Origin: Lysinibacillus fusiformis
Lineage (GTDB): Bacteria > Bacillota > Bacilli > Bacillales_A > Planococcaceae
DNA: 64,000 nt
NCBI RefSeq assembly: GCF_002845985.1
Contig: NZ_PDFK01000002.1
Coordinates: 124,001 to 188,000, forward strand
Direction of reading: 5' to 3'
Shown: one piece after another, positions 49,734-58,900 of the stretch
How the letters are laid out: each line of letters opens with the position of its first letter
Numbering within the stretch: position 1 is the first letter of the stretch
Program-made: the position numbers and the translations under genes
Notes under the pieces: generated by a model
The model's input: only the letters and a program-made list of their open reading frames with translations
Told to the model about the DNA's origin: nothing
Database searches by the model: none

Positions 49734-51629
49734 TTAATTTTTCTTGTTTAAGGATTGTTGAATCAGGTTTGTTAAAACTTCTACCCCTTTTTTCTCTAAA
49801 TGAACGCCATCTGGGGCGAAGTATTCTGGATGATTGAGTGCTGCAGCATGCCAGTCAATGAGTGTAATATGTTCATGCTCCTGGGCTTTTTGCTGTAATG
49901 CTTCATTCACTTTTGCCTCCCATGAACGGGGCACACGTGTATTCACTAAATAAATATCAGCATTTGAAAAAGCGGCAAGGAGTGTGTCCATTTGGTCATT
50001 TGTAAAATAACCATTTGTCCCCAATTGAAGAATGACTGCATGATTGGGTTGATTAAAACTTGCATAATTTGGTGCTAGTTTGACAGCTTGTGAAACTTGA
50101 CGACCTATTTTTCCATCGATTGTAATAGTTGGGTAAATAGTATGTAAGCTCGGGCCAATATCAATCATAAGTGAATCACCAATCGCTACTATTCCACGAT
50201 AAAACTCATCCCGTTCAGGCACTTTATTTACATCATTTTCTTCTTGCTTTGGTGTTTCTATCTGCTGAACATCCTCCACTTTCTCTTCCTTGGAAGGTTC
50301 GTTAGTTGGTAGCTCTGATTGCTGGTCATGCTCGTTTAAATTAGTTGTAGGTTCATCACCATTAATTTTGATGTTTGTTGGATATGAACTCGAAGTGCTT
50401 TGCTGACCTTCCCCTACTACTCCTGTCATTCCTGTGAAAAACATAAGAAGGAAAAGTGGAGCCATTACCGTTGAAATTTTTCGTGAGAATGAAAGACTCC
50501 CCCATTTATTTTTGTTAAAGACAAAGTATTTCCCATAATAGGCTCGGAATCCTTCTTTACGGATAGGCATTTCAATGAAGCGATAGGATAGCTCTGCTAT
50601 CATAACAATAAGTATGATTTGAAGTGCAACCCGCCAATAAGATGGGTTGCCAATTTCATGAATAGGTGTACCTAGTACCATGACAGGATAATGCCATAGA
50701 TATATGCCGTAGGATCGAGAGCCAATCCAACAAAGCGGCCTCCATGCTAGTAGTTTTCCTAAAATGCTGACGGGGTGACAGATACATGCAATCAAAACTG
50801 CTGCATTTAAGCAAAATAAGAACATGCCACCTCTATAAAGGAAGGGTTGATATTCATCTACATAAACAATACTAACTAGAAAAATCATAAGCGTAATGAA
50901 ACTCAAACTATTTAGTTTCTTCACATGGTTTGTTGATAATTTTTGTGCAGATAGCCTTTTCATTGGCCAAACAAGAGCTAGCCAACAGCCAATTAATAGT
51001 TCAAAACAGCGTGTGTCCGTTCCATAATAGATACGGCTTGGATCTGCACCTGGCTCATAAAGAATCGCCATTACTAGAGCCGAACAAACCGCTCCGATAA
51101 AGACAACTTTAGCCAGTTTACTTTGTTTTTGAAAAATATAAAGGCCAATCATTAAGAGCAAGGGCCAAATCAGATAAAATTGTTCTTCAATAGCTAGCGA
51201 CCATAAATTTTTTAAAGGTGACGGGGAGCCAAAACTATCAAAATAAGAAAGTTTATGAAAAATGAACCACCAATTACTTGAATAAAAAATAGAGGACAAC
51301 GCATCTCCACGTAATGTATGAAGAAGTTCTTTATGAAAGAGCGTTGCCCAGACAAATGATATAACAATCATCACGTAGGCCGCTGGTAGTAACCGCCTAA
51401 ATCGTCCAATCCAAAATTTCTTTAGACTGACTGTTAATTGATTGCCCTTTACAGGCAAAATGGTAGAGGTGATTAAATAGCCTGATAATACAAAAAAGAT
51501 ATCTACTCCTAAAAAGCCACCTCTAGCCCAATTGAAGTTAAAATGATAAGCAATAACTGCTAATACGGCTAATGCTCGAATCCCGTCTAGTCCAGGAATA
51601 TAACGATGATTTAATGACTTGCCTGACAT
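49734..51629 (-). CDS. OatA-like membrane acyltransferase with SGNH esterase domain
   Basis: This protein O-acetylates an extracellular polymer, in the best-known homologues the N-acetylmuramic acid of peptidoglycan (OatA). The 631-residue product has an AT3 membrane domain (about 10-375; LDGIRALAVLAVIAYH, GGFLGVDIFFVLSGYLI). A Ser/Thr/Glu-rich linker (about 400-460) and an SGNH domain follow, with AIGDSLM, GTNGY and DGVHL. The catalytic Ser, Asp and His are present. The ATG follows GAAGGAAGG. It lies between lepA and spoIIP, where B. subtilis has yqxA. Confidence 0.9.
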   Translation of the reverse strand: MSGKSLNHRYIPGLDGIRALAVLAVIAYHFNFNWARGGFLGVDIFFVLSGYLITSTILPVKGNQLTVSLKKFWIGRFRRLLPAAYVMIVISFVWATLFHKELLHTLRGDALSSIFYSSNWWFIFHKLSYFDSFGSPSPLKNLWSLAIEEQFYLIWPLLLMIGLYIFQKQSKLAKVVFIGAVCSALVMAILYEPGADPSRIYYGTDTRCFELLIGCWLALVWPMKRLSAQKLSTNHVKKLNSLSFITLMIFLVSIVYVDEYQPFLYRGGMFLFCLNAAVLIACICHPVSILGKLLAWRPLCWIGSRSYGIYLWHYPVMVLGTPIHEIGNPSYWRVALQIILIVMIAELSYRFIEMPIRKEGFRAYYGKYFVFNKNKWGSLSFSRKISTVMAPLFLLMFFTGMTGVVGEGQQSTSSSYPTNIKINGDEPTTNLNEHDQQSELPTNEPSKEEKVEDVQQIETPKQEENDVNKVPERDEFYRGIVAIGDSLMIDIGPSLHTIYPTITIDGKIGRQVSQAVKLAPNYASFNQPNHAVILQLGTNGYFTNDQMDTLLAAFSNADIYLVNTRVPRSWEAKVNEALQQKAQEHEHITLIDWHAAALNHPEYFAPDGVHLEKKGVEVLTNLIQQSLNKKN

Positions 51630-52051
51630 ACTATTCCTTCCTTCAATAATCTATCAATTTCCTTTTGCATAATGGCCTTATAGCTACTATATCAAGATAA
51701 AACCTGTTATCCCTTAATAGCACCTGTGATTTGAACATCATCTCCTCTTTATACTTTTTCATTTGTGCACTTATATGTTTGACGTTTGAAATACGATAAA
51801 AGTTTTAGAGAAAAATGAAACGTGATCACTCTTTGTCTTTTTAAAATTCATATGTATGTTTGCTATTGTCTTAAAAGGCATTCCCAAAAATGGTAGATGC
51901 TTCAAAAGCACATTTTGCCTTACTTGCATATGCCTTCATTAACGTTTTATCATGAAAATCGAAAGCCAACTTGAAAATTATAAGACAAGAATGAAGCAAT
52001 GGAAAGACAAATAATTAGATTTTGTTCTGGAAATTTTTATGCTAGAATAGC
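51630..52051. other. Intergenic region, no gene supported
   Basis: About 420 bases containing the acyltransferase promoter region and only one short frame (22 codons, 51871-51939, minus) without a ribosome binding site. No homologue of yqxA is visible. Confidence 0.5.
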
Positions 52052-52084
52052 AAAAAAGTGAGCCTGTAACAGACTCACTTTTTT
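52052..52084 (-). terminator. Terminator after spoIIP
   Basis: AAAAAAGTGAG and CTCACTTTTTT form an 11-bp stem, ten bases past the spoIIP stop. Confidence 0.88.
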
Positions 52085-52094
52085 CATCCTTGTT

Positions 52095-52949
52095 CTATTG
52101 TTTTGAATCATTTACAAATGCTTTTGATATGGCCTTGCCAATTACAGCAATCGTACGATTAACCTCTTCCTCCGTATTGCCAATTCCACCAATCTCAACA
52201 ATCATCATTTGCTTTGCCAAATCCTGATTATATCGCCCATCAACACCATCACCACTTTTGGAAATAACACCTTTTGATATTTTTGGAACGATGGCATTTA
52301 ATGTGGAGGATAAACTTTCTGCATACGCTGTATTCCAGCGGTAATTTGCATGCTCTGCACCAACCACAATAGCAATTTTTGCATAGTTTTCCCCATTATA
52401 TGAGATCGTTGTAAGATCATGTTTTAATGAGTCACGATGTAAATCTAGTATTAAATCATAATTATTTGTTTCTAAATGCTTACTTAAATAAGGTCTCATG
52501 ACATTATAGGATTCATGATATCCCTTACCCTCAGCTTGTAATTTCTTCATAATATCTACATCGAGGATATTTGTCTTCAAGCCATTTACATTAAAATGAT
52601 TCACAATCTTATCCTTTAGACTCATAATATTGACTGTTTCATGAGAAGTCGCTACCTTACCACTCACAGCTTTCACCATTGGTTCGTATGCTTCATGTGA
52701 ATGAGTAAATAACACTAACACTTTAAATGGGTCCGGGTCTAGGGCTTGATCTGGTTCAGGCTCTTTCGTTTGTTCCAGTACACTTTGTTCAGCTAAATTG
52801 GTAGCGGCAAACACGACTTGCTTATCTTCTGATTGTTTAATCGGAGTCGATGCTTGCTTGTTGAACGGAAGTTGCCCAGCAATGACAGGTAATACGAAAA
52901 AGAACAATAATATACCAAATGACCATTGTAGTTTTTTTAGCAAAGTCAC
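52095..52949 (-). CDS. spoIIP: Stage II sporulation protein P
   Basis: SpoIIP is the peptidoglycan amidase/endopeptidase of the SpoIIDMP engulfment machine. The 284-residue product has an N-terminal membrane anchor (about 8-26), a short linker and the catalytic domain with LFTHSHEAY, LILDLHRDS and MIVEIGG. It is shorter than the B. subtilis protein (about 400), mainly in the linker between anchor and enzyme. The start is GTG at 52949. TTG at 52943 has better spacing to GGAGG and may be used. It is downstream of gpr, as in Bacillus. Confidence 0.95.
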   Translation of the reverse strand: MTLLKKLQWSFGILLFFFVLPVIAGQLPFNKQASTPIKQSEDKQVVFAATNLAEQSVLEQTKEPEPDQALDPDPFKVLVLFTHSHEAYEPMVKAVSGKVATSHETVNIMSLKDKIVNHFNVNGLKTNILDVDIMKKLQAEGKGYHESYNVMRPYLSKHLETNNYDLILDLHRDSLKHDLTTISYNGENYAKIAIVVGAEHANYRWNTAYAESLSSTLNAIVPKISKGVISKSGDGVDGRYNQDLAKQMMIVEIGGIGNTEEEVNRTIAVIGKAISKAFVNDSKQ

Positions 52950-53068
52950 ACCCTCCTCCCCATATCGTATGGAGAGGGGGTGTCATTTAGAACGAAAATA
53001 ATTTTCTTGTTTTACGCATAAATCTGAGTGTTTTAGAAGGTCTATCAAGAACATTTTTTTAGCCTTTA

Positions 53069-54085
53069 TTATAAATCACTTGCCCAGTTCATTAGCATGG
53101 AAGCCACTAGTTTTGCATAGCGATCAATCCAATAGTCTGCTTCCTTTGGTGTAACCATCAATTGTGTATGTGAGCCAGCGAAGGTTTCTTCAAACAGCTG
53201 CTGACGTTCCTCCTTCGTCCATGTCGCCCATTCTCCAAAAATAGGTTGTACTAACGTCATATCAAGCTCTTTATTGATATCGGGTTGCCAAGAGGACAAT
53301 GAGAGCTTCGATGATGGTTTACTGCGCTCAGCTACACGAGCAGCTATCGAGCGAAGCATCGTTTCTACCGCATCAGCAATTAATACAGGTGCATCTACTA
53401 CTGTTGGGATACCAATTGCCGTTACAGGAATCCCTAGCATCTCATAGGAAATTTCTTGCCGTTGATTGCCTACACCTGAGCCAGGATGGATGCCCGTATC
53501 TGTTAATTGAATTGTTTTACAAAGACGATTACTCGCCCTTGTAGCAAGCGCATCAACCACAATAATTAATTTTGGTTGTAGACGCTCAGCAATCGCAGCC
53601 ACAAACTCCCCTGTTTCATAGCCCGTTTGCCCTGTAACACCTGGCGCATACATGACAAACTTTTCATCTATCACATCTAAGCTATGCAGATGATCAATTA
53701 AATAAGGACCTATGGCATCAGGTGTAATGGTACGATTGCCCAAACCAACAATTAAAATTTTATCATCTTCTTGCCAAGAAAGTGATTCATGCATGTTTTT
53801 AAAATTCACAAGTAATTCTTGCTCAAGCTGTGCAAAGCCATCTTGGTCTTCTAATGTCAGTGTTGGGACAGAAAGTGTAATATACTGCCCTTCTTTTTTG
53901 CCAATTTGCTTTTCACCCTCAGCATCTACAAGGACATCTGTAATTTTCACTCGACCAGCATTCCGATCTTCTATTTGAACGCCACTCGATTGTTCTAGCT
54001 TTTCTTTTTGTTCTTTGGTCTGATGGACAACTACCTCTTCAGATTCATCGATTAAATCTGTTCGTTGCCAATTAAAATTTTGCAT
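53069..54085 (-). CDS. gpr: Germination protease GPR
   Basis: GPR degrades the small acid-soluble spore proteins on germination. It is made as a zymogen that cleaves its own N-terminus. The product is 338 residues with the family core VVDALATRASNRLC, TDTGIHPGSGVGN and VDAPVLIADAVETM. The start at 54085 is chosen by the AGGTG site and leaves a short prosequence. By analogy with B. megaterium GPR the cut should fall in QRTDLIDE after Asp10. A sigma-G-like promoter lies upstream. Confidence 0.96.
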   Translation of the reverse strand: MQNFNWQRTDLIDESEEVVVHQTKEQKEKLEQSSGVQIEDRNAGRVKITDVLVDAEGEKQIGKKEGQYITLSVPTLTLEDQDGFAQLEQELLVNFKNMHESLSWQEDDKILIVGLGNRTITPDAIGPYLIDHLHSLDVIDEKFVMYAPGVTGQTGYETGEFVAAIAERLQPKLIIVVDALATRASNRLCKTIQLTDTGIHPGSGVGNQRQEISYEMLGIPVTAIGIPTVVDAPVLIADAVETMLRSIAARVAERSKPSSKLSLSSWQPDINKELDMTLVQPIFGEWATWTKEERQQLFEETFAGSHTQLMVTPKEADYWIDRYAKLVASMLMNWASDL

Positions 54086-54103
54086 ACAGTTCACCTCAAG
54101 CTG

Positions 54104-54133
54104 TAGTTTGTTCAAACTGTCAAGTAAATATTC
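54104..54133 (-). promoter_or_regulatory. Candidate sigma-G promoter of gpr
   Basis: On the minus strand GAATA (54129-54133) and CAAACTA (54104-54110) are 18 bp apart, close to the forespore sigma-G pattern. gpr is sigma-G controlled in B. subtilis. Confidence 0.5.
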
Positions 54134-54147
54134 TTTGCATTTATCTA

Positions 54148-54176
54148 TTGCAATTTGGTCAAGCGTTTGTTAAAAT
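54148..54176 (+). promoter_or_regulatory. Sigma-A promoter of rpsT
   Basis: TTGCAA (54148-54153) and TAAAAT (54171-54176) with exactly 17 bp between, about 70 bases before rpsT. Confidence 0.8.
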
Positions 54177-54248
54177 GATTTTTGTTGTATTAACACAAGA
54201 AATCAATGAGAAGATATCATCTCGTACCTAATTTAGGAGGTGAAATAT

Positions 54249-54497
54249 ATGCCAAACATTAAATCTGCGATTAAACGCGTAAAAGTTAACGAAAAAGCAA
54301 ACATTGCTAATTCTCAAGCTAAATCTGCAATGCGTACTACAGTGAAAAAAGCTGAAAACGCTGTTGTTGCAAACGCTGAAAACAAACAAGAACTTTTACA
54401 AGCAGCTTTCAAATCATTAGATAAAGCAGCTTCAAAAGGACTTATCCACAAAAACGCGGCGGCTCGTAAAAAGTCTCGCCTTGCTAAAAAAGCGTAA
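54249..54497 (+). CDS. rpsT: 30S ribosomal protein S20
   Basis: S20 binds 16S rRNA early in 30S assembly. The 82-residue product ([18 protein letters not shown] onward, Lys/Ala-rich) starts at the ATG at 54249 behind AGGAGGTGAAA. A GTG at 54240 is part of that site. It is divergent from gpr and convergent with holA. This is the standard Bacillus arrangement. Confidence 0.98.
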   Translation: MPNIKSAIKRVKVNEKANIANSQAKSAMRTTVKKAENAVVANAENKQELLQAAFKSLDKAASKGLIHKNAAARKKSRLAKKA

Positions 54498-54503
54498 TTG
54501 TTT

Positions 54504-54542
54504 AAAGGATCAGATACTCTATTAGGAGTAGCTGATCTTTTT
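54504..54542 (+). terminator. Terminator of rpsT
   Basis: GATCAG-TACTC pairs with GAGTA-CTGATC, one mismatch, then TTTTT. Confidence 0.87.
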
Positions 54543-54560
54543 CATTTTGATAGATAACAC

Positions 54561-54588
54561 AAAAGCTGCCCTTTATTGGACAGCTTTT
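54561..54588 (-). terminator. Terminator of holA
   Basis: AAAAGCTG and CAGCTTTT with inner CC/GG. T4 follows on both strands, a few bases past the holA stop. Confidence 0.75.
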
Positions 54589-54592
54589 TATG

Positions 54593-55603
54593 TTACAGTT
54601 GACGTAATAGAAATAATTCTAAATGTCTCTCTCGATTACCACCAGTCGATTTCAGCTGTAAATCAACCTCAGCTAGTTGATATAATGCTCTCAATAAACT
54701 TTCTTCTGATGGGCGATGATGCTGCTCAGTCATGAGTTTGACACGATACGGGTGAATTTTTAAATTTTTGGCGATTTGTTGTGGATGATATCCTTTCTTC
54801 AACAAATAAAAAACATTGGACATGGTACGAACATTGGATGCAAGCAAGCCAACTAACATAATAGGCTCTTGTTTTTGTCGTAATAAATCATGATAAATGG
54901 ACAAAGCGCTGACCGAATCATTAGCCAAATAAGCATTGAGCATTTTAAATGCATCTTGCTCCAATGTTTTTGCTACTAGATCCTCCACTAACGAAGCTGT
55001 AATTTCTCCACCCTCACCTAAATAGAGGGTAAGCTTGTCAATTTCCATCTGCAATTGCAGCATGTTGGCGCCCACCATCGTTACAAGCAGCTCAATAGCC
55101 TCTTGTGTGATGCTGTTGCCCTGTGCCTTGACAACGCCTTGAATCCATACGGCTAAATCCTGCTCTTTTGGGGTTTCGGCTTGTACAAGTAATGCATGCT
55201 CTTTGAGCATTTTGGTCACTTTTTTACGTTCATCTAATTTTTCATAAGGGGCAATAAAAACCGTTACGGAGAAATCAGATGGATTCGATAACCACGTTTC
55301 CAAACGTTTTACATCATGATCGATTTTTTCTTTCCCTTTCTCAGTTGCTTTTAAAAACGAAGCGTTTTTAGCAATAATAAGCTTACGTTCTGAGAAAAAA
55401 GGAATCGTATCTGCTTCATCCATAACCACATCTACTGGCACCTCTTCTAAATCAAATGCGGTCATTTCCAGCTCTTCTTCTGACCCCATCGCTTCTTTTA
55501 AACGTTTAATGGTTTCATCTATAAAATAGCTTTCTTCACCAACAAGTAAATAAACCGGTGCCAGCTCACCTTTTTTTATTGTATTCCAAACCTTTGAAAT
55601 CAT
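54593..55603 (-). CDS. holA: DNA polymerase III delta subunit HolA
   Basis: The delta subunit opens the beta sliding clamp in the clamp loader. The 336-residue product has an AAA+ fold without a functional P-loop (APVYLLVGEESYFIDETIKR near the start) and the C-terminal collar domain (about 215-330). The start at 55603 follows GGAGGGAAAA. The longer frame from 55648 would contain this site. It is in the Bacillus position between rpsT and comEC. Confidence 0.95.
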   Translation of the reverse strand: MISKVWNTIKKGELAPVYLLVGEESYFIDETIKRLKEAMGSEEELEMTAFDLEEVPVDVVMDEADTIPFFSERKLIIAKNASFLKATEKGKEKIDHDVKRLETWLSNPSDFSVTVFIAPYEKLDERKKVTKMLKEHALLVQAETPKEQDLAVWIQGVVKAQGNSITQEAIELLVTMVGANMLQLQMEIDKLTLYLGEGGEITASLVEDLVAKTLEQDAFKMLNAYLANDSVSALSIYHDLLRQKQEPIMLVGLLASNVRTMSNVFYLLKKGYHPQQIAKNLKIHPYRVKLMTEQHHRPSEESLLRALYQLAEVDLQLKSTGGNRERHLELFLLRQL

Positions 55604-55768
55604 AATTTTCCCTCCATCTAGCAATACTATTAGTATACATGATTTCATGGTCCTTTGTGACTTTGACCGAATTGTGTCTATTCCTTGCCAGACTGGGAAT
55701 TCTCCTTTTCGATATAGCTTTTATGACCATGTTGTCTTATAATAAATAACAGAATTGGAGGGATAACA

Positions 55769-55906
55769 ATGAATCCATTTGAAGGAAAGAACATACAATG
55801 TCGACGTAACGATGCCATCGATTCTGGTGTTGGCTTCGGTGTATCATTTGGCGTTTTCACAATTATGTTTATTATTGCAACTATAGTAGAATTCGTATCA
55901 CAGTAA
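55769..55906 (+). CDS. yqzM: YqzM family small membrane protein
   Basis: The 45-residue protein reads NPFEGKNIQCRRNDAIDSGV, then a membrane segment (about 22-41). It matches the short YqzM protein found between comEC and holA in Bacillus, with the signature RNDAIDSGVGF. The ATG at 55769 follows TTGGAGGG. The function is unknown. It is convergent with comEC, and their 3' ends share a terminator. Confidence 0.9.
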   Translation: MNPFEGKNIQCRRNDAIDSGVGFGVSFGVFTIMFIIATIVEFVSQ

Positions 55907-55921
55907 TTGGACTTATGCAGG

Positions 55922-55954
55922 AAAAAGGCCTTGGTCATTGGACAAGGCCTTTTT
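55922..55954 (+). terminator. Terminator shared by yqzM and comEC
   Basis: AAAAAGGCCTTG and CAAGGCCTTTTT form a perfect 12-bp stem. The comEC stop (55935-55937) lies in the loop and its last codons in the right arm. Confidence 0.9.
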
Positions 55955-58247
55955 CATTTACTGCAGCAGACCAACCATTAGCACGAATACGTATTTCAAT
56001 GGTTCCATCCACCCCTGTTGTCAAAGTCGCTAAATTGCGACTGACAAAACGTTGTACTACTTCTTCATGTGGATGACCATAGCGATTATGGAGACCTGCA
56101 CTGAAAACCGTTAATTCGGGCTGGAGCAGCTCAACAAAGGCTTCTGAACTAGATGTCTTACTGCCATGATGTCCCGCTTTCAGCAATGTTAGATTGGCTA
56201 ATAGATGCCCATAACGCTTGATTAGCTGTTGTTCACCATATTGTTCCAAGTCACCTGTAAATAACGCTGTAAAGTCGTTCTGTTGCATGTACAATACGAG
56301 GGAATCATCGTTCCCTTCATAAAGGGTGTCATCAGGCGATAAATAATAAAAATTTGTCCCACCACTATGCCATGCTGTCCCCATCATCTTTTCTTTAACA
56401 GGTACATTGTGCTTATTTGCTTCTAGCAATAATTCTTGCATTAAAGGCTGCTGTAAAGAACTTGGTGTCACGTGTATTTCCTTCATCTTAATTTCTTGTA
56501 AAACCTCTTCGGCACCTTCTATATGATCTGCATCCGCATGGGTGGCGATAAAAATATCGATGGTGCGTATTCCTTTAGCTTTTAAAAATGGCACTACAAC
56601 TTGCTTCCCTACCTCATAAGGACTATCTGCTTTTTTCCACTGCTCCTGTTCAAAGCGTAGTATCCCACCCGCATCAATGACATAGACAGCTTTTCTAAAA
56701 GGCAATTCAATAACGATACTATCTCCCTGTCCTACATTTAAAAATGTGATCTGTGTTTCGTTAGACAGCATGGGTGACAGATGAATCCAAATGGCGGGAA
56801 TAACAAGTGCGACAATAGCCTTCCTGAACCGTCTTGTTTCTAAGTAATATAAGCTTGCTAAAACACTTAGCAGCGCTACACAGCTAAGCCAGATCATTGG
56901 CTTACCCGGTGACCATAATTGAAATGGTAGCTCCTGCATCACCATAATCATACGGGTCAGCCCATTACGTAGCGGTTCGTAGCCAGCAAATAGCATATTG
57001 GCAAGCGGTAAGGAAATATAGGATAACATAAACACTACAATATTAAATGGTAATATAACAAAGGAAAACAATGGAACAAACAGAATATTGACAAAAAACG
57101 AGGACATAGATAATTCATAAAAATGATGAAGTAATAGAGGATAAACGAGCAGCTGGCAGACAAATGTGACGAAAAAAGAACGACTGAGCCAATTCTCCGT
57201 CTGTTTGAAAATGATACCTGAATAAACCAAACTAGCGGCAGCTAAATAGGACAGTTGAAAGCCAATTTGAAAAATGACACCTGGTTCAAGCATAACGAAG
57301 CCTATAAAGCTAATGGCTAGTGCATCATCTATTGAAAGAGTCCACTTCAAAAAGCGCAGTAACATCATTAGTTCAACTACAGAGACTGCACGCCAAACAG
57401 AAGGTGCACCTCCTGCAATGACCCCATAAACGGGTAAAAGGATCAGTAGTGCAGCCGTAGCCATTTCTTTGCGTATGCCTATTCGAAGTAAGCCTTCAAA
57501 GAATAACCAAGACACGAGTGCGACATGTAGGCCAGAAATCGCAAACAAATGGGTGATACCAAGCTTTTGATAGGCACGCTGCAGTTCACCCTCCATTTGA
57601 TCTTGTGCCCCTATCAGAAGTGCTTGTGCCTCTGCTACAAGGGCTTTTGGAAAGGTTCTTTCTATATGTTTTTTCATACTGTGTCTTATTTCAGCCAAAA
57701 AGGTGAAGATGGAAGACTGCTTTTCGACATAACGCCAGCTAGCGATTTCCACAATGCCTGTTGCTCCCTTGCTTGTTAAATAGTCAGTCATTGAAAATGC
57801 ATAAGCATGCGCAGATGGAGACGGTGCTACAAGCTCACCCCTGGCAAGATATGTTTTGCCTGCTAATGAAGTATTTTCATACAAACTTTTTTCTTGCTCT
57901 GATGAAAAGGTATATATCACATAAAGCTTTTGACGATTTGTAGTTGTAGCAAAACCACGGAGTTTTTGGCCGTTTATTTTATAATCGTTTGACCAGGTTA
58001 TAGGGAAGGTTTTTGGTAAGGGGGAAGGTTCCGTCAGTTGATAGGTAGAAAGAAAAAAATAAGCGAATAAAGCACTTATCATTACAAACGTCACAAGAAA
58101 ACATGACTCACCTTTTAAGATGAGCCACAGGGCTAAAAGCAATAAAAAAGTGAGTAGCCATGCTGACGAGTGTGCTGCAATAGCCGCTATAAGTACAGCA
58201 AGAGCTACAAAGATCCATTTATGCTTTAAAGCTCGATGCCAAATAAT
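55935..58247 (-). CDS. comEC: Competence channel protein ComEC, predicted AUU start
   Basis: ComEC forms the membrane channel for incoming single-stranded DNA. It has a soluble OB-like N-domain, the Competence membrane domain (HLFAISGLHVALVSW, then ten or so helices to about 480) and a C-terminal metallo-beta-lactamase domain (ATHADADHIEGAEE, KAGHHGSKTSS). The first ATG/GTG/TTG in frame is TTG at 58142, which would cut into the first membrane segments. The frame is open to a TGA further upstream. An ATT at 58247 (and 58244) sits 7 bases after AGAAGG and gives about 770 residues, close to the B. subtilis length. The gene would overlap comEB by 22 bases. Confidence 0.9.
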   Translation of the reverse strand: MIWHRALKHKWIFVALAVLIAAIAAHSSAWLLTFLLLLALWLILKGESCFLVTFVMISALFAYFFLSTYQLTEPSPLPKTFPITWSNDYKINGQKLRGFATTTNRQKLYVIYTFSSEQEKSLYENTSLAGKTYLARGELVAPSPSAHAYAFSMTDYLTSKGATGIVEIASWRYVEKQSSIFTFLAEIRHSMKKHIERTFPKALVAEAQALLIGAQDQMEGELQRAYQKLGITHLFAISGLHVALVSWLFFEGLLRIGIRKEMATAALLILLPVYGVIAGGAPSVWRAVSVVELMMLLRFLKWTLSIDDALAISFIGFVMLEPGVIFQIGFQLSYLAAASLVYSGIIFKQTENWLSRSFFVTFVCQLLVYPLLLHHFYELSMSSFFVNILFVPLFSFVILPFNIVVFMLSYISLPLANMLFAGYEPLRNGLTRMIMVMQELPFQLWSPGKPMIWLSCVALLSVLASLYYLETRRFRKAIVALVIPAIWIHLSPMLSNETQITFLNVGQGDSIVIELPFRKAVYVIDAGGILRFEQEQWKKADSPYEVGKQVVVPFLKAKGIRTIDIFIATHADADHIEGAEEVLQEIKMKEIHVTPSSLQQPLMQELLLEANKHNVPVKEKMMGTAWHSGGTNFYYLSPDDTLYEGNDDSLVLYMQQNDFTALFTGDLEQYGEQQLIKRYGHLLANLTLLKAGHHGSKTSSSEAFVELLQPELTVFSAGLHNRYGHPHEEVVQRFVSRNLATLTTGVDGTIEIRIRANGWSAAVNEKGLVQ

Positions 58248-58795
58248 GCACTCACCTTCTGTTCATATGGGAGCAACTTTTCGGCTGGCACGCCACTCTC
58301 GCGAAGCTCATGAAGCATTTCTGTGTACAAGGCTAGTTTTTCATCTCGTAAAAAATCGATTTTACGGTCATCAAAGGGTACATGGACAACTTCCACGCCC
58401 GCTTTTGCAAATAATTCCTGGGCATAGGGATTATTTTTATAATCTGTTGCGTAATAGACACGTTCAATGCCCGCTTGAATAATGGATTTTGTACATGGTA
58501 GACATGGGAAATGTGTTACATACAAATCAGCACCTTTTGTCGGTGTTCCATATTTAGCACATTGCAGCAAGGCATTCATTTCAGCATGCACCGTACGCAC
58601 ACAATGGTTGTCAACTACATAGCATCCTTGTTCAATACAATGTTCGTCTCCTATAATGGAACCGTTATAACCGCCTGCAATGATGCGTTTTTCACGCACA
58701 ACAGTTGCTCCTACTGCTAGTCTTGTACATGTACTACGTAATGCGAGTAAATGGCTCTGTGCCATAAAAAATTGATCCCAAGTAATTCGCTCCAT
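58226..58795 (-). CDS. comEB: ComE operon protein 2 (dCMP deaminase family)
   Basis: ComEB is a dCMP deaminase-like enzyme, not essential for DNA uptake. The 189-residue product has the zinc sites VHAEMNALL and PCLPCTKSI, plus N-terminal cysteines and histidines (EHCIEQGCYVVDNHC) typical of the dCMP deaminase zinc site. The ATG follows TTGGAGGT. It is second in the comEA-comEB-comEC operon. Confidence 0.96.
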   Translation of the reverse strand: MERITWDQFFMAQSHLLALRSTCTRLAVGATVVREKRIIAGGYNGSIIGDEHCIEQGCYVVDNHCVRTVHAEMNALLQCAKYGTPTKGADLYVTHFPCLPCTKSIIQAGIERVYYATDYKNNPYAQELFAKAGVEVVHVPFDDRKIDFLRDEKLALYTEMLHELRESGVPAEKLLPYEQKVSALFGIEL

Positions 58796-58900
58796 ATGAT
58801 TACCTCCAAAAATTGGCTTACAAATTATATTTCTCTTGCTTTTCTACTATAGTGTATCCCTTATAGAAAAGAGGCGTCAATATTACATCCTGTAAAACGT

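Noticed and set aside
51871..51939. 22-codon minus-strand frame in the acyltransferase-spoIIP gap
   Set aside because: No ribosome binding site and no known relative. Chance length in AT-rich DNA.
55678..55938. 86-codon minus-strand frame between comEC and holA
   Set aside because: It is antisense to yqzM on the plus strand, which has a proper Shine-Dalgarno and a known family signature.
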